Under the pieces are notes generated by a model. That model did no database searches, was not told the origin of the DNA, and saw nothing but the letters and a program-made list of their open reading frames with translations. Below are positions 1 to 7,501 of a stretch of DNA of 19,136 nucleotides, piece by piece. A program made the translations under genes and the position numbers. Source of the stretch: Trichomonas tenax (lineage: Eukaryota > Parabasalia > Trichomonadida > Trichomonadidae). Where the stretch lies: assembly GCA_023091735.1 (NCBI GenBank), contig JALKBU010000976.1, positions 1-19,136 on the forward strand, given 5' to 3'. The stretch's first letter is position 1. The number at the start of each line of letters is the position of its first letter.

Positions 1-229
1 CACAACCTATCCAAATTGCCGGATTGTTTGTGTTTGGAATAGCTGAAGCATCAACTTTTGTAGAAAGTTTATAAGTTCCTTTATATGTAAATAGTAAATT
101 AGTATTATATAAATCAATCACATTTTCTCCCGAATCAGAAAGGCATACGATAACATATACACCAAAGGACGAAAACGAAAAACCAAAGACACCAAAAATG
201 ACAATTAAGTTATTATTAATGGATGAACA
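1..229 (-). other. ATG-less open frame running off the window edge, possible partial Maverick gene
   Basis: The minus strand is open for 76 codons from just after a TAG at 232-230 to the window edge. It overlaps the first 32 bases of the polymerase gene. The translation is rich in Val, Tyr, Thr and Asn and looks like a beta-strand protein, but no ATG lies in this frame. It is therefore either a gene that lost its 5' end, a frame entered by a frameshift, or chance. The plus strand of the same stretch has a competing short frame (3-74, 23 codons, ending in TAA) that could be the tail of an upstream gene. An Inr-like TCACATTTTC sits at 118-127, about 70 bases before the polymerase ATG. I cannot say which strand is coding. 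Confidence 0.3.
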
Positions 230-2699
230 CTATATGCTTAACGAAAGAGTACCTATCTCCACCTACTTCATTAAGAATTATAAAAACATTGTGAAGAAAT
301 GCAGCAAAGGCTCTCCGAGCCTCGGGCAAATCCCTTGGTCATTGGAAAAAATGCAACTTGTGATGAGATTAAGAGAAGGAAGATATGTCATTGATTCAAA
401 GGATACGACCAAATTATGTACAGTCATTAAAACACTTTTTCAAGAAGGATATTTTGAACCAATAAGTTACGGTGACATGTTTACTTACACTACGACTTTA
501 TATAAGCAAGACTTAGCAGAAATGACAGACCTAAAATATAATCCTAAGTTTTGTTGTAGAGTTAAAGAAGAATATGTTCCTAAGGAAGGGAAGAGGAAAA
601 ATAAAGTTGATATTAAACCTGAACACTTTTATTTCGCTGACTTTGAATGTTCAACGGATGGCGTTCATAAAGCATTTAATATTTGTTTTGATAACGAGAA
701 AGGAACAAATCCTAGAAGTATCTGTGGTAAAGATTGTGCTATAGAATTTCTTGAAGCTCTCGAAGACAAAAGCCTTGTATATTTTCATAATTTATCTTAT
801 GACATTAATTTTATATTACGTCATCTCGATAAGATAACAGGAACGCCGATCATTAAAGGATCAAGAACTATGTTAATTCAAGGAGAATATAACGATAAGA
901 GATTATTCTTTAAAGATTCGTATACAGTGATTTCAAAACAATTAAAAGAATTTCCCGAATGCTTTAAACTTAAGACAGGAGACAAAGAAGTTTTTCCTTA
1001 TCGATACTACACAAGTGAGATATTAAAGAATTCAAACAGAATTGGTGACATTAATGAAGCATTAAAATATGTCGAAGATAAAGAAACTTTTATAAATAAT
1101 ATTAATGACATCAAAGGATGTAGAATAAGCGAATCTAAATTTGATTTAGAGAAATATTCTACTTATTATTGTTCTCAAGACGTTAGGATCTTACGTGAAG
1201 GATTTATGAAATTCAAAGATGATATATATAAAGAATTTGGTTTGAATGTTTTCGAATTCGTATCCATTTGTTCAGTAAGTAATAAATTATTTGAAAGCAG
1301 AGTATATTACCCGAACGGTAATTTATTTGATCTCGCGAACAAACCACGTGAATTTATCAGTAGATGCATTCATGGCGGAAGGTGTATGTTATGTAATAAT
1401 CAAAAACAAATTAATATGAGCCAAGATTTAATTTCTGATTTCGATGCTGTTTCACTTTATCCTTCAGCTATTGCTAGACTTTACACGTTAGAAGGAATGC
1501 CGAAAGTAATGAAAAAAGAAATGCTAAGTGCTGAATATTTAATAAATCATTTATTCGATGAAGAACAGGTTGAACCAACTGGCAATAAATTCATTTCTGG
1601 ATTCTTTTCAGAAATTGAAATAACAGAAATAGGTATACCCCGAGAATTACCATTAATTTTTGTTGATCCTGAATTAAATCCCAAGCTCAATGTGCCCAGG
1701 AGTTCTAACACATGTTGTCGAATGATGGTTGACCAAATATCATTATTGGATTTAATTAAGTATCAAGGTATTAAGTGCAATATAATTAAAGGATATTATT
1801 ACGACGAAAAGAGAGATTACCGAATAAGAGATGAAATCAAGAAAATTTTTGAATTAAGATTAAGGTATAAGAAAGAAGAAAACCCATTACAAGAAACCAT
1901 AAAATTAATTTTAAACAGTATTTACGGAAAAACAATTTTAGCGCCAATCGAAACAAAAATAAACTTCATTAATGATATTGATGCGATGAGATACATAAAT
2001 AAGAATTATAATGAAATCATTAAGTTCGAAGAATTGGAGGGATCCGATAAGATTATATTTAAGACTCAGAAAAGCATTTGTAGACATTTTAATTTCTGTC
2101 ACTTGGGTGTTAATATATTATCAATGAGTAAAAGAATTATGAATGAAGTAATTTGTACTGCCGAAGACTTAGGAATTAAGGTCTTTTATGAGGATACCGA
2201 TTCGGTGCATGTATTTGATAAAGAAATACCAATACTTGCGGGAGAGTTTAAGAAGAGATACGGAAGAGAATTAATCGGTAAGAATTTAGGTCAGTTTCAT
2301 TCAGACTTTGCTGAAATCACTAAAAATTATCAATCATTCGCTTATAAATCAATATTTTGTGGAAAGAAGACATACATTGACTTACTCATTAATGATTTAA
2401 ATAAAGTCGCCTTTCACTGCAGAATGAAGGGAGTAAAGCAGGATGTCATCGCTATTACAGCTAATGAAATGTTTCCTGATGTCGTATCCGTTAAATTTGA
2501 CGATAAATTAAAGCTTCACGTACCAGTAGGAAAGCATAACAAAAATAGTGATTTTTCGATTATGAAATTATATAAGACATTATATGACGGAGAAGAAATA
2601 GCATTTGATTTATGCAGGAGTAGTAAACCATGCTTTGATCGTAAGTTTTCATTCATTGTTGAAACAAAGAATAAATTTATTCGTAAGCTTAAATTTTAA
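198..2699 (+). CDS. Protein-primed family B DNA polymerase (Maverick/Polinton type), intact
   Basis: This 833-residue protein would replicate the element's linear DNA from a protein primer, probably in the nucleus or a virus factory (family knowledge). All catalytic motifs are visible. The 3'-5' exonuclease has Exo I with DFE (148-150), Exo II around NLSYDINF (198-205) and Exo III YCSQD (324-328). The polymerase has IHGGR (391-395, YxGG-like linker), motif A DFDAVSLYPS (414-423), motif B in KLILNSIYGK (569-578), motif C YEDTDS (664-669) and KKTY (723-726, KxY). Residues 424-555, between motifs A and B, fit the TPR1/TPR2 region typical of protein-primed enzymes. The start is the first ATG of the frame, preceded by an A-rich run. 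At 833 residues it is shorter than many Polinton polymerases, because the N-terminal part before Exo I is only about 145 residues. Tryptophan is read from TGG, consistent with a standard code. The 3' end overlaps the convergent capsid-like gene by 11 bases. Unlike its neighbours it carries no internal stop. Confidence 0.95.
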   Translation: MTIKLLLMDEHYMLNERVPISTYFIKNYKNIVKKCSKGSPSLGQIPWSLEKMQLVMRLREGRYVIDSKDTTKLCTVIKTLFQEGYFEPISYGDMFTYTTTLYKQDLAEMTDLKYNPKFCCRVKEEYVPKEGKRKNKVDIKPEHFYFADFECSTDGVHKAFNICFDNEKGTNPRSICGKDCAIEFLEALEDKSLVYFHNLSYDINFILRHLDKITGTPIIKGSRTMLIQGEYNDKRLFFKDSYTVISKQLKEFPECFKLKTGDKEVFPYRYYTSEILKNSNRIGDINEALKYVEDKETFINNINDIKGCRISESKFDLEKYSTYYCSQDVRILREGFMKFKDDIYKEFGLNVFEFVSICSVSNKLFESRVYYPNGNLFDLANKPREFISRCIHGGRCMLCNNQKQINMSQDLISDFDAVSLYPSAIARLYTLEGMPKVMKKEMLSAEYLINHLFDEEQVEPTGNKFISGFFSEIEITEIGIPRELPLIFVDPELNPKLNVPRSSNTCCRMMVDQISLLDLIKYQGIKCNIIKGYYYDEKRDYRIRDEIKKIFELRLRYKKEENPLQETIKLILNSIYGKTILAPIETKINFINDIDAMRYINKNYNEIIKFEELEGSDKIIFKTQKSICRHFNFCHLGVNILSMSKRIMNEVICTAEDLGIKVFYEDTDSVHVFDKEIPILAGEFKKRYGRELIGKNLGQFHSDFAEITKNYQSFAYKSIFCGKKTYIDLLINDLNKVAFHCRMKGVKQDVIAITANEMFPDVVSVKFDDKLKLHVPVGKHNKNSDFSIMKLYKTLYDGEEIAFDLCRSSKPCFDRKFSFIVETKNKFIRKLKF

Positions 2700-3375
2700 G
2701 TAAATCTTTTTCATAAATTACTTCTACCGTTAAATTAATTGGCGATTTTAATTTTATAGGTACATTAAACGAATCCACTAACGTAAAAGATAAATTCAAA
2801 AGGTCAAACGAATTTATTTTTACATAATTACCGGGGTCTTTAAAGATTAAAGGAAGAAAGGGGGTAAACAAACCAATGATGTTATAACAAATAGAAACGT
2901 ATTCAAGAGTTGATGAAGTATTAATTCCCACAACGTTTGAAATTCTTGAGCGTATGAATAAATTATTTCCAAAGTTAATATAAGGTACTGATTTAGAAAC
3001 GTATTTATGACCTTTGGTCTCGACGCTCTGCGCCTTACCGTTTGACTTAATCGGGAAATTTTCGAAATATAAACCAAGTAATAATTTTACTCTATGGCTT
3101 GCGTCGATGATTTCAAAATCATTTTGAGATGAAAATGTAAGTGTCGACGCTTCATTTAATGTAACAGTAACAACCCCAGCAAATTACATATTCAATTCTT
3201 CGGCTAATGTTTCTATTTCATAACATGTCTTTTCTTTAGATCTGAATGTGTGGATGATTTCATTTATTTTTATTTTCATAAAGTCTGTCTCGTCTGTAAT
3301 AATAAATGATGTAATGATTGAAAATTTGAGTGTACCGTAATCACTGGGATCGCTGGATTTCAAATAATACAACAT
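2689..3375 (-). pseudogene. Capsid-like structural gene (putative minor capsid/penton) split by one in-frame TAA
   Basis: One minus-strand frame runs from an ATG at 3375 to a TAA at 2691-2689 and is interrupted only by a TAA at 3186-3184. It encodes 63 residues before the stop and 164 after it, with no frameshift. An ATG at 3399 is also in frame but would overlap the divergent fibre start, so 3375 is preferred. The downstream part alternates hydrophobic and polar residues as beta-sheet proteins do. Its end reads FTLVDSFNVPIKLKSP, then a short hydrophobic strand. This D-x-x-x-x-P-I-x-L pattern recalls the last strands of single-jelly-roll minor capsid proteins in Polintons. That assignment is inference from pattern, composition and location; no diagnostic motif exists. 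The gene converges on the polymerase with an 11-base overlap, a spacing typical of compact virus-like elements. The lesion may be a recent nonsense mutation; readthrough is the alternative. Confidence 0.55.
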
Positions 3376-3394
3376 TTTTATTAATATAAAAATG
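3373..3394. promoter_or_regulatory. Start-to-start junction: two ATGs inside a near-palindrome of pure A/T
   Basis: The minus-strand ATG (3375-3373) and the plus-strand ATG (3392-3394) are separated by 16 bases that are all A or T. The 22 bases read CATTTTTAT, TAAT, ATAAAAATG, so the outer nine bases on each side are perfect complements. Any core promoter must therefore sit in the 16 bases or inside the opposing coding region, and the 5' leaders would be very short. Very short leaders are known in trichomonads. Confidence 0.5.
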
Positions 3395-3946
3395 TCCATT
3401 AATGAATATTCATATCAAAGTGAAAGAAGTAAGTCATTGTATTATGGAAAGTATAAATTAACTTTCGACAGTGAATCATTAATAATCAGTGATAGTAAAA
3501 CTACTAAAAGAATATATTTTGATGAAAATGATTCATTTGATTCAAAAACAACTATTGCATCTGTTCCTTTTATAAATAATGAGACAATTGAATTCAGAGA
3601 TTCTAATATTGATGATTCAATAATAGAAGTATTAAATGAAATCATTTATCTTATTAATTTTGCGACAACAAATTTTAAAATAATCGACAGTATTGAATTA
3701 TTAAAACCATTAAAAATTAATGATAAAATAATTGATGGAGTTGCTGGCGAACCTGAACATATAAATTTAATGAGTTTGGAATATTATGAAGAACATAAAG
3801 AAGAATTGAAAGGAGATAAAGGCGAAAGAGGAGAGAAAGGAGAAAAAGGAGATAAGGGAGAGAAAGGAGATACAGGTCCACAGGGCACTTCCGGACGTGA
3901 TGGATTAGATGGTAAGGATGGTGAAGATGGGGCTTCCGCAAGATGA
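3392..3946 (+). CDS. N-terminal part of fibre protein with collagen-like repeats, ended by an in-frame TGA
   Basis: The 184-residue product begins with about 140 residues of mixed, Asp/Ser/Ile-rich sequence, probably the base that joins the fibre to the particle. It then has 14 uninterrupted Gly-X-Y triplets (residues 141-182, bases 3812-3937) rich in Lys, Glu and Asp, a pattern typical of phage and giant-virus fibres that form trimeric collagen-like rods. The start ATG lies inside the A/T palindrome shared with the divergent capsid-like gene. The frame stops at TGA (3944-3946), but the same frame is open again from the next codon for more than 2.1 kb, so this is most likely the first fifth of a fibre of about 896 residues. 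It could be a free short protein, a nonsense-mutant fragment, or the pre-readthrough form. Confidence 0.8.
   Translation: MSINEYSYQSERSKSLYYGKYKLTFDSESLIISDSKTTKRIYFDENDSFDSKTTIASVPFINNETIEFRDSNIDDSIIEVLNEIIYLINFATTNFKIIDSIELLKPLKINDKIIDGVAGEPEHINLMSLEYYEEHKEELKGDKGERGEKGEKGDKGEKGDTGPQGTSGRDGLDGKDGEDGASAR
3944..3946 (+). other. In-frame TGA splitting the fibre gene
   Basis: Codons run GCA AGA TGA TGG ATC. The TGA falls two residues after the last Gly-X-Y triplet, and the downstream frame is open for 712 sense codons. A single base change from CGA or TGG would explain it. Confidence 0.85.
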
Positions 3947-4030
3947 TGGATCTGTGATTTAATAAATACTGGTCTCACTGCTGCATCATTTGCGGCTTTA
4001 CAATATCAGGTGACACAACTTTCAGCGTTT

Positions 4031-6085
4031 ATGGCTAAGGCAGAAGGATTGGACACATTAAGGGCTGTGTTAAATACAATATCGACAGGCAATGATGTTT
4101 TCAGTAGCTTATCAACATGGGTTCAGAGAATTGACGATTTCACACATACTATGACCGGAATCGTTAATGGTTTAGAGGATAGTATAGGTGTTACCAATAA
4201 TGCACTGAATCAATTCACGACTTTTGTTAATGAAACTAACAGAGCAACACAGAACGCAATTTCAAGTGTTGAATCATTAACTGGTCAGGTAATGGATAGT
4301 CATTTAAGTCTATTTCAACGTGTTCAGTGGTTTTTACAGAATTTATCACATGTTGGTAGTAATATCGTACCTCGTAGCGTAAAATTAAGAGCTGTTGATG
4401 AAAATGAAACACCTGAAGAAATACATGAACTCACAATTGCTGAAAAATTTAATAAATTATATCCTCGTTACGGTGTGTTATTAAATTATATTAATAAAGT
4501 CATAAAAGATAATAACATAACGTTTGAAGGAACAGAAAGAAATAATGACTTAACTATTACATTCACAGTTGCTGAGTTGATGCGTCAGTTATGTTTAATT
4601 AATGATAATCTTACATCTTTCACAAAATACCCCGATGATCACGACACTGAATTTTTAGAAGAACCACAAGAACAGACAAATATAAAAGTTGGTAAAATAT
4701 GTACTCAGGAAATAAATATTAATGATAAAGATTTAATGACAGAATTAAATAATAAGGCAAATGTCAACCATGAACATCAAAACATCGAACGCTTAACGGT
4801 TCATGAAATTAAGGGATTTATGAAAGAAGGAAGAGAAGGTGAAACAATTAAAAATGAAGACGGAACTGAAACTATTATACCACCAGAACCTCCTACATAT
4901 GTTATTCCTGAATTCACGGATGGATTAGAAACAAAGTCTATAATAATTAAAAACAATAATGAGATAACTGATGTTCAACAGTCATTAATCAATAAGGCGG
5001 ATAAAGTAATTACCGACACTTTAACATCAAATTTAACAGATGTCATGAATGTACTGAATGATAAAGTCGACAAGGAACAATTAGATCACAACACTCATGA
5101 ATTGTCAATGAGAATTGAACAAACGGAACAAGGAATTATCGATGTTAAGAATGAATTAAATGATAAAGCATCGACGTTAGATTTGACAGAAGCGTTAAAT
5201 AAAATTGAAACTAAAGCAGATAAAACAGAAATTCAAAAAATTAATGATGATGTGCAAACAATTAATAACATATTACAAACTAAAGCTGACAAAACAGAAA
5301 TTCAAAAAGTTAATGATGATTTGACTTATAACACTCATGAATTATCAATGAGAATTGAACAAGGAATCATTGACGTTAAGAATAAATTAAGTGATAAAGC
5401 AGATAAAGAACATACACACAAAATAACAGATATTAATGGGTTAAACGAAAAATTAAATGAAATCGACACAGCAATAAACGCAAATGAAATTAAAGTTGAT
5501 GATGTAATAATTAAGCAGGTATTGGGAACAGATGCGCCTTCAACTAATCCTAAAACTAGTGTTTGGAATTTATTAAAAACATTCAATAGGGAAATAATGA
5601 ATTTAAAGAAGGATGTATTAAATTCTAAATATGAAACATTAATGACAATTTATCCTGTTGGTTCAATTTACACATCAATGAATAACATAAATCCTGCTCA
5701 AATATTTGGTTTTGGTGAATGGGAGCCAATAGTTGATCGTTTCTTATACTGCGCTAATTCATCAAGAGAAACAGGAGGAAGTAAAAAAATTACAGTAAAT
5801 AACTTACCTTCACACAATCATTACTTTTCGGGTACAACATCATTGGCAGGAGCTCATACTCATTTAATCAGTAATAGAGGTTATTACGGATGTGGTAACG
5901 GAGGAAAAGAAACGATTTCACGATATGATATTACATCAGATAACAGAGAATATAATACGGGTTTAATCATTGATCATGCAGGAAGTCACATTCATTCAGT
6001 TTACGGAAACACTGCTGACACTGGTTCAGGTACTGATTACATGCCTCCTTACATTACTATTTACGCATGGTATAGGGTTTATTAA
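4031..6085 (+). CDS. Fibre shaft and phage-tail-collar-like tip, in frame with the collagen-like N-terminus
   Basis: The frame is open from 3947 (just after the TGA) to a TAA at 6083-6085. The first ATG that could start it independently is at 4031, giving 684 residues. Residues up to about 170 look helical. The shaft contains repeated blocks with NDKA/SDKADK and THELSMRIEQ phrases, consistent with trimeric coiled coil. The last 145 residues (from 5651) are a clear tail-collar/gp10-like tip: YPVGSIYTS, FGFGEWEP, a GG turn, NLPSHNHYFSG, paired His motifs (HTH, HIH), and an end in MPPYITIYAWYRVY. This domain is common at the tips of phage and giant-virus fibres, where conserved His residues often bind metal. 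The stop is TAAA-like (TTATTAAATAAG), matching the trichomonad habit of combining the stop with a UAAA polyadenylation signal. Likely role: host attachment or surface decoration of the particle (inference). Confidence 0.85.
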   Translation: MAKAEGLDTLRAVLNTISTGNDVFSSLSTWVQRIDDFTHTMTGIVNGLEDSIGVTNNALNQFTTFVNETNRATQNAISSVESLTGQVMDSHLSLFQRVQWFLQNLSHVGSNIVPRSVKLRAVDENETPEEIHELTIAEKFNKLYPRYGVLLNYINKVIKDNNITFEGTERNNDLTITFTVAELMRQLCLINDNLTSFTKYPDDHDTEFLEEPQEQTNIKVGKICTQEININDKDLMTELNNKANVNHEHQNIERLTVHEIKGFMKEGREGETIKNEDGTETIIPPEPPTYVIPEFTDGLETKSIIIKNNNEITDVQQSLINKADKVITDTLTSNLTDVMNVLNDKVDKEQLDHNTHELSMRIEQTEQGIIDVKNELNDKASTLDLTEALNKIETKADKTEIQKINDDVQTINNILQTKADKTEIQKVNDDLTYNTHELSMRIEQGIIDVKNKLSDKADKEHTHKITDINGLNEKLNEIDTAINANEIKVDDVIIKQVLGTDAPSTNPKTSVWNLLKTFNREIMNLKKDVLNSKYETLMTIYPVGSIYTSMNNINPAQIFGFGEWEPIVDRFLYCANSSRETGGSKKITVNNLPSHNHYFSGTTSLAGAHTHLISNRGYYGCGNGGKETISRYDITSDNREYNTGLIIDHAGSHIHSVYGNTADTGSGTDYMPPYITIYAWYRVY
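5090..5401 (+). repeat. Internal duplications in the fibre shaft
   Basis: Two repeat families are interleaved. A block of about 80 bases at 5090-5170 recurs at 5330-5401, with a 9-base in-frame deletion in the second copy. A block of 42 bases at 5210-5251 recurs at 5279-5320 with three differences. All copies keep the reading frame. Such duplication lengthens or shortens fibre shafts by whole heptad-like units. Confidence 0.85.
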
Positions 6086-6373
6086 ATAAGTTTATTTTGA
6101 AATTATTTTTCAAATTTCTGACTTCATAAATTCCTTGCCCTTTAGGGTGTGGGTGAAGCCCTTCGCTTTCTTTCATTAGTTAGTCATAAATTATTTTAAA
6201 AACTGATTACATTTTATATAGTCATTAGTTTTAAAATCAATTTTAACATTAATTTTGTAGAAATTCAAAAATTTATTTTCTATATGGGGGACCCAAATTT
6301 GTAAAACTAACTCTATCGTAACTATTAGTATTAATAAATTATTCGTTTTGTAATTTGTGATTTCAGTAATTAT
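6086..6373. other. Intergenic stretch with a small GC-rich block
   Basis: No reading frame of note. Mostly A/T, but 6137-6172 is a conspicuous GC-richer block with a short inverted repeat (AGGG...CCCT around 6144-6162). It might be a transcription or terminal element of the Maverick; I see no proof. Confidence 0.3.
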
Positions 6374-6817
6374 TTAAAAAGATGTTCGCAGAACTCGTGG
6401 CGAAGACATGAGGAATGCGAACATCTTATTACTAACTGCATTCTTACGAACCTTTGAATTAGCGGCAACAATCAACGACTTTTTCGTTTTATCAAATGAA
6501 GTCATCAAATCAATGTCGAAATCAAAACAAGAATAACATTTAAACATTTTGTTTGAAGTAGCAGCGAATAAATCGGTGTTGCAATAAATATGAAGACCAC
6601 CTGATGCAGTCTTAACAATAACATCGACGTCTGAAAGTCTGTTTAATATATCGTTTCGAATTAATTCTTTTTGTTCCTCCTTATAACTTTTGTTTATATC
6701 AATGTCAATAACTGAAAGGTTTGAAATCTTGTTTACTAAAAGAGCAACACCTGTTTTCCTACCTTTTCCACCGTCGTATTTCAAATAATTGTTTAACTCA
6801 ACAGGAAGCTTGGCCAT
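6374..6817 (-). pseudogene. Fragment of archaeo-eukaryotic primase (PrimPol N-terminal domain)
   Basis: From an ATG at 6817 the frame gives 147 residues. The start of a bifunctional primase-polymerase domain is recognisable: a GRKTG turn (19-23), motif I VIDIDIN (36-42, the two metal-binding Asp), motif II SGGLHIY (72-78, the sGGxH nucleotide-binding signature), and a motif III candidate FDFDID (98-103). It continues with a lysine/serine-rich stretch ending in NSKVRKN. Full PrimPol domains plus their usual helicase partner are several hundred residues, so this is truncated. The last dozen residues (from about 133) are encoded by a hairpin and probably do not belong to the family. The domain normally makes primers or copies DNA; its pairing with a protein-primed polymerase is unusual. 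It may be a truncated gene of the same element or of a second one. Confidence 0.7.
6379..6427. repeat. Hairpin at the break of the primase fragment
   Basis: Perfect 12-bp arms, AAGATGTTCGCA (6379-6390) and its complement (6416-6427), with a 25-base loop. It lies precisely where primase homology seems to end, so it marks the breakpoint. Confidence 0.75.
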
Positions 6818-6839
6818 AGCGAACCTTAAAAAACTCAAG

Positions 6840-7501
6840 CTTGTTCACCAAAAGATGTTTCATATGATTCTACATCATATAAGAATTCTGGAAACATGCA
6901 CCAAATCCTAAAATTCCTTCAAAAATTTTTAATGTTCTGAAATAATTCTGTGGGCTCATACAATTATTTAAACAATTTATTCATTATTGGATATTTTTAC
7001 TGACAACAGTATACAGACTCATAATATCCAAGAAAAAATTCAGTCAGTCACATTGCTCGGTTTGAAATTGAGACACTAGCTTTCTATTCAATCTCCTGTA
7101 CTTTATTTTTAAATTGAATGTTGTATATTTTATATAATTTTTGATCTAGTATATGTTTGCGATAATAATTTTTTGAAAAGTTTTAAAAATTGAAAGGTTG
7201 AAATTTCAGATTTATTCTTCTCTACATATAATTCTGATTATTTTAATATTTTTTCAAAAAAAATACATTTGAACGAAACCGTCGATTCTCCGAAAAATTG
7301 AAAGTATTTTTAAATCTAGCTTGTAATTCTAATCCACAGATGATTTTAGATCACTTTCTTGATTTCGTTCTCCAACTTGTCACTTTTTAAATCAAAACTC
7401 CCTCAATTGAAAAAACATGTTTTAATCGCCAAATTTTGTTGCACTCAGTATTCTGGATATGAATAAAATTTTGTGAACTGTTTTCTATTTTATATTCAAT
7501 A
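6840..7501. other. A/T-rich spacer between the virus-like block and host-like genes
   Basis: No reading frame, RNA gene or strong repeat seen. A weak inverted repeat TTGGATATT/AATATCCAA spans about 6986-7032. The boundary of the Maverick-like DNA probably falls at or before the start of this stretch. Confidence 0.4.

Noticed and set aside
3442..3978. Minus-strand frames opposite the collagen-like region, rich in Leu, Pro and Ser.
   Set aside because: They are antisense shadows of the Gly-X-Y codons.
4010..4030. GTG at 4010 as start of a separate fibre gene.
   Set aside because: Nuclear eukaryotic genes start at ATG, and the same frame is open back to the TGA at 3944. The first usable ATG is 4031, and a joined frame is more likely.
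2689..6085. Alternative genetic code that reads TGA or TAA as an amino acid.
   Set aside because: The two lesions use different stops, the polymerase and host genes end at ordinary stops, and TGG encodes tryptophan throughout. Single nonsense changes are simpler.
6818..6838. Extension of the primase fragment to a TTG at 6838.
   Set aside because: An ATG at 6817 fits the family start better; TTG starts are not expected here.
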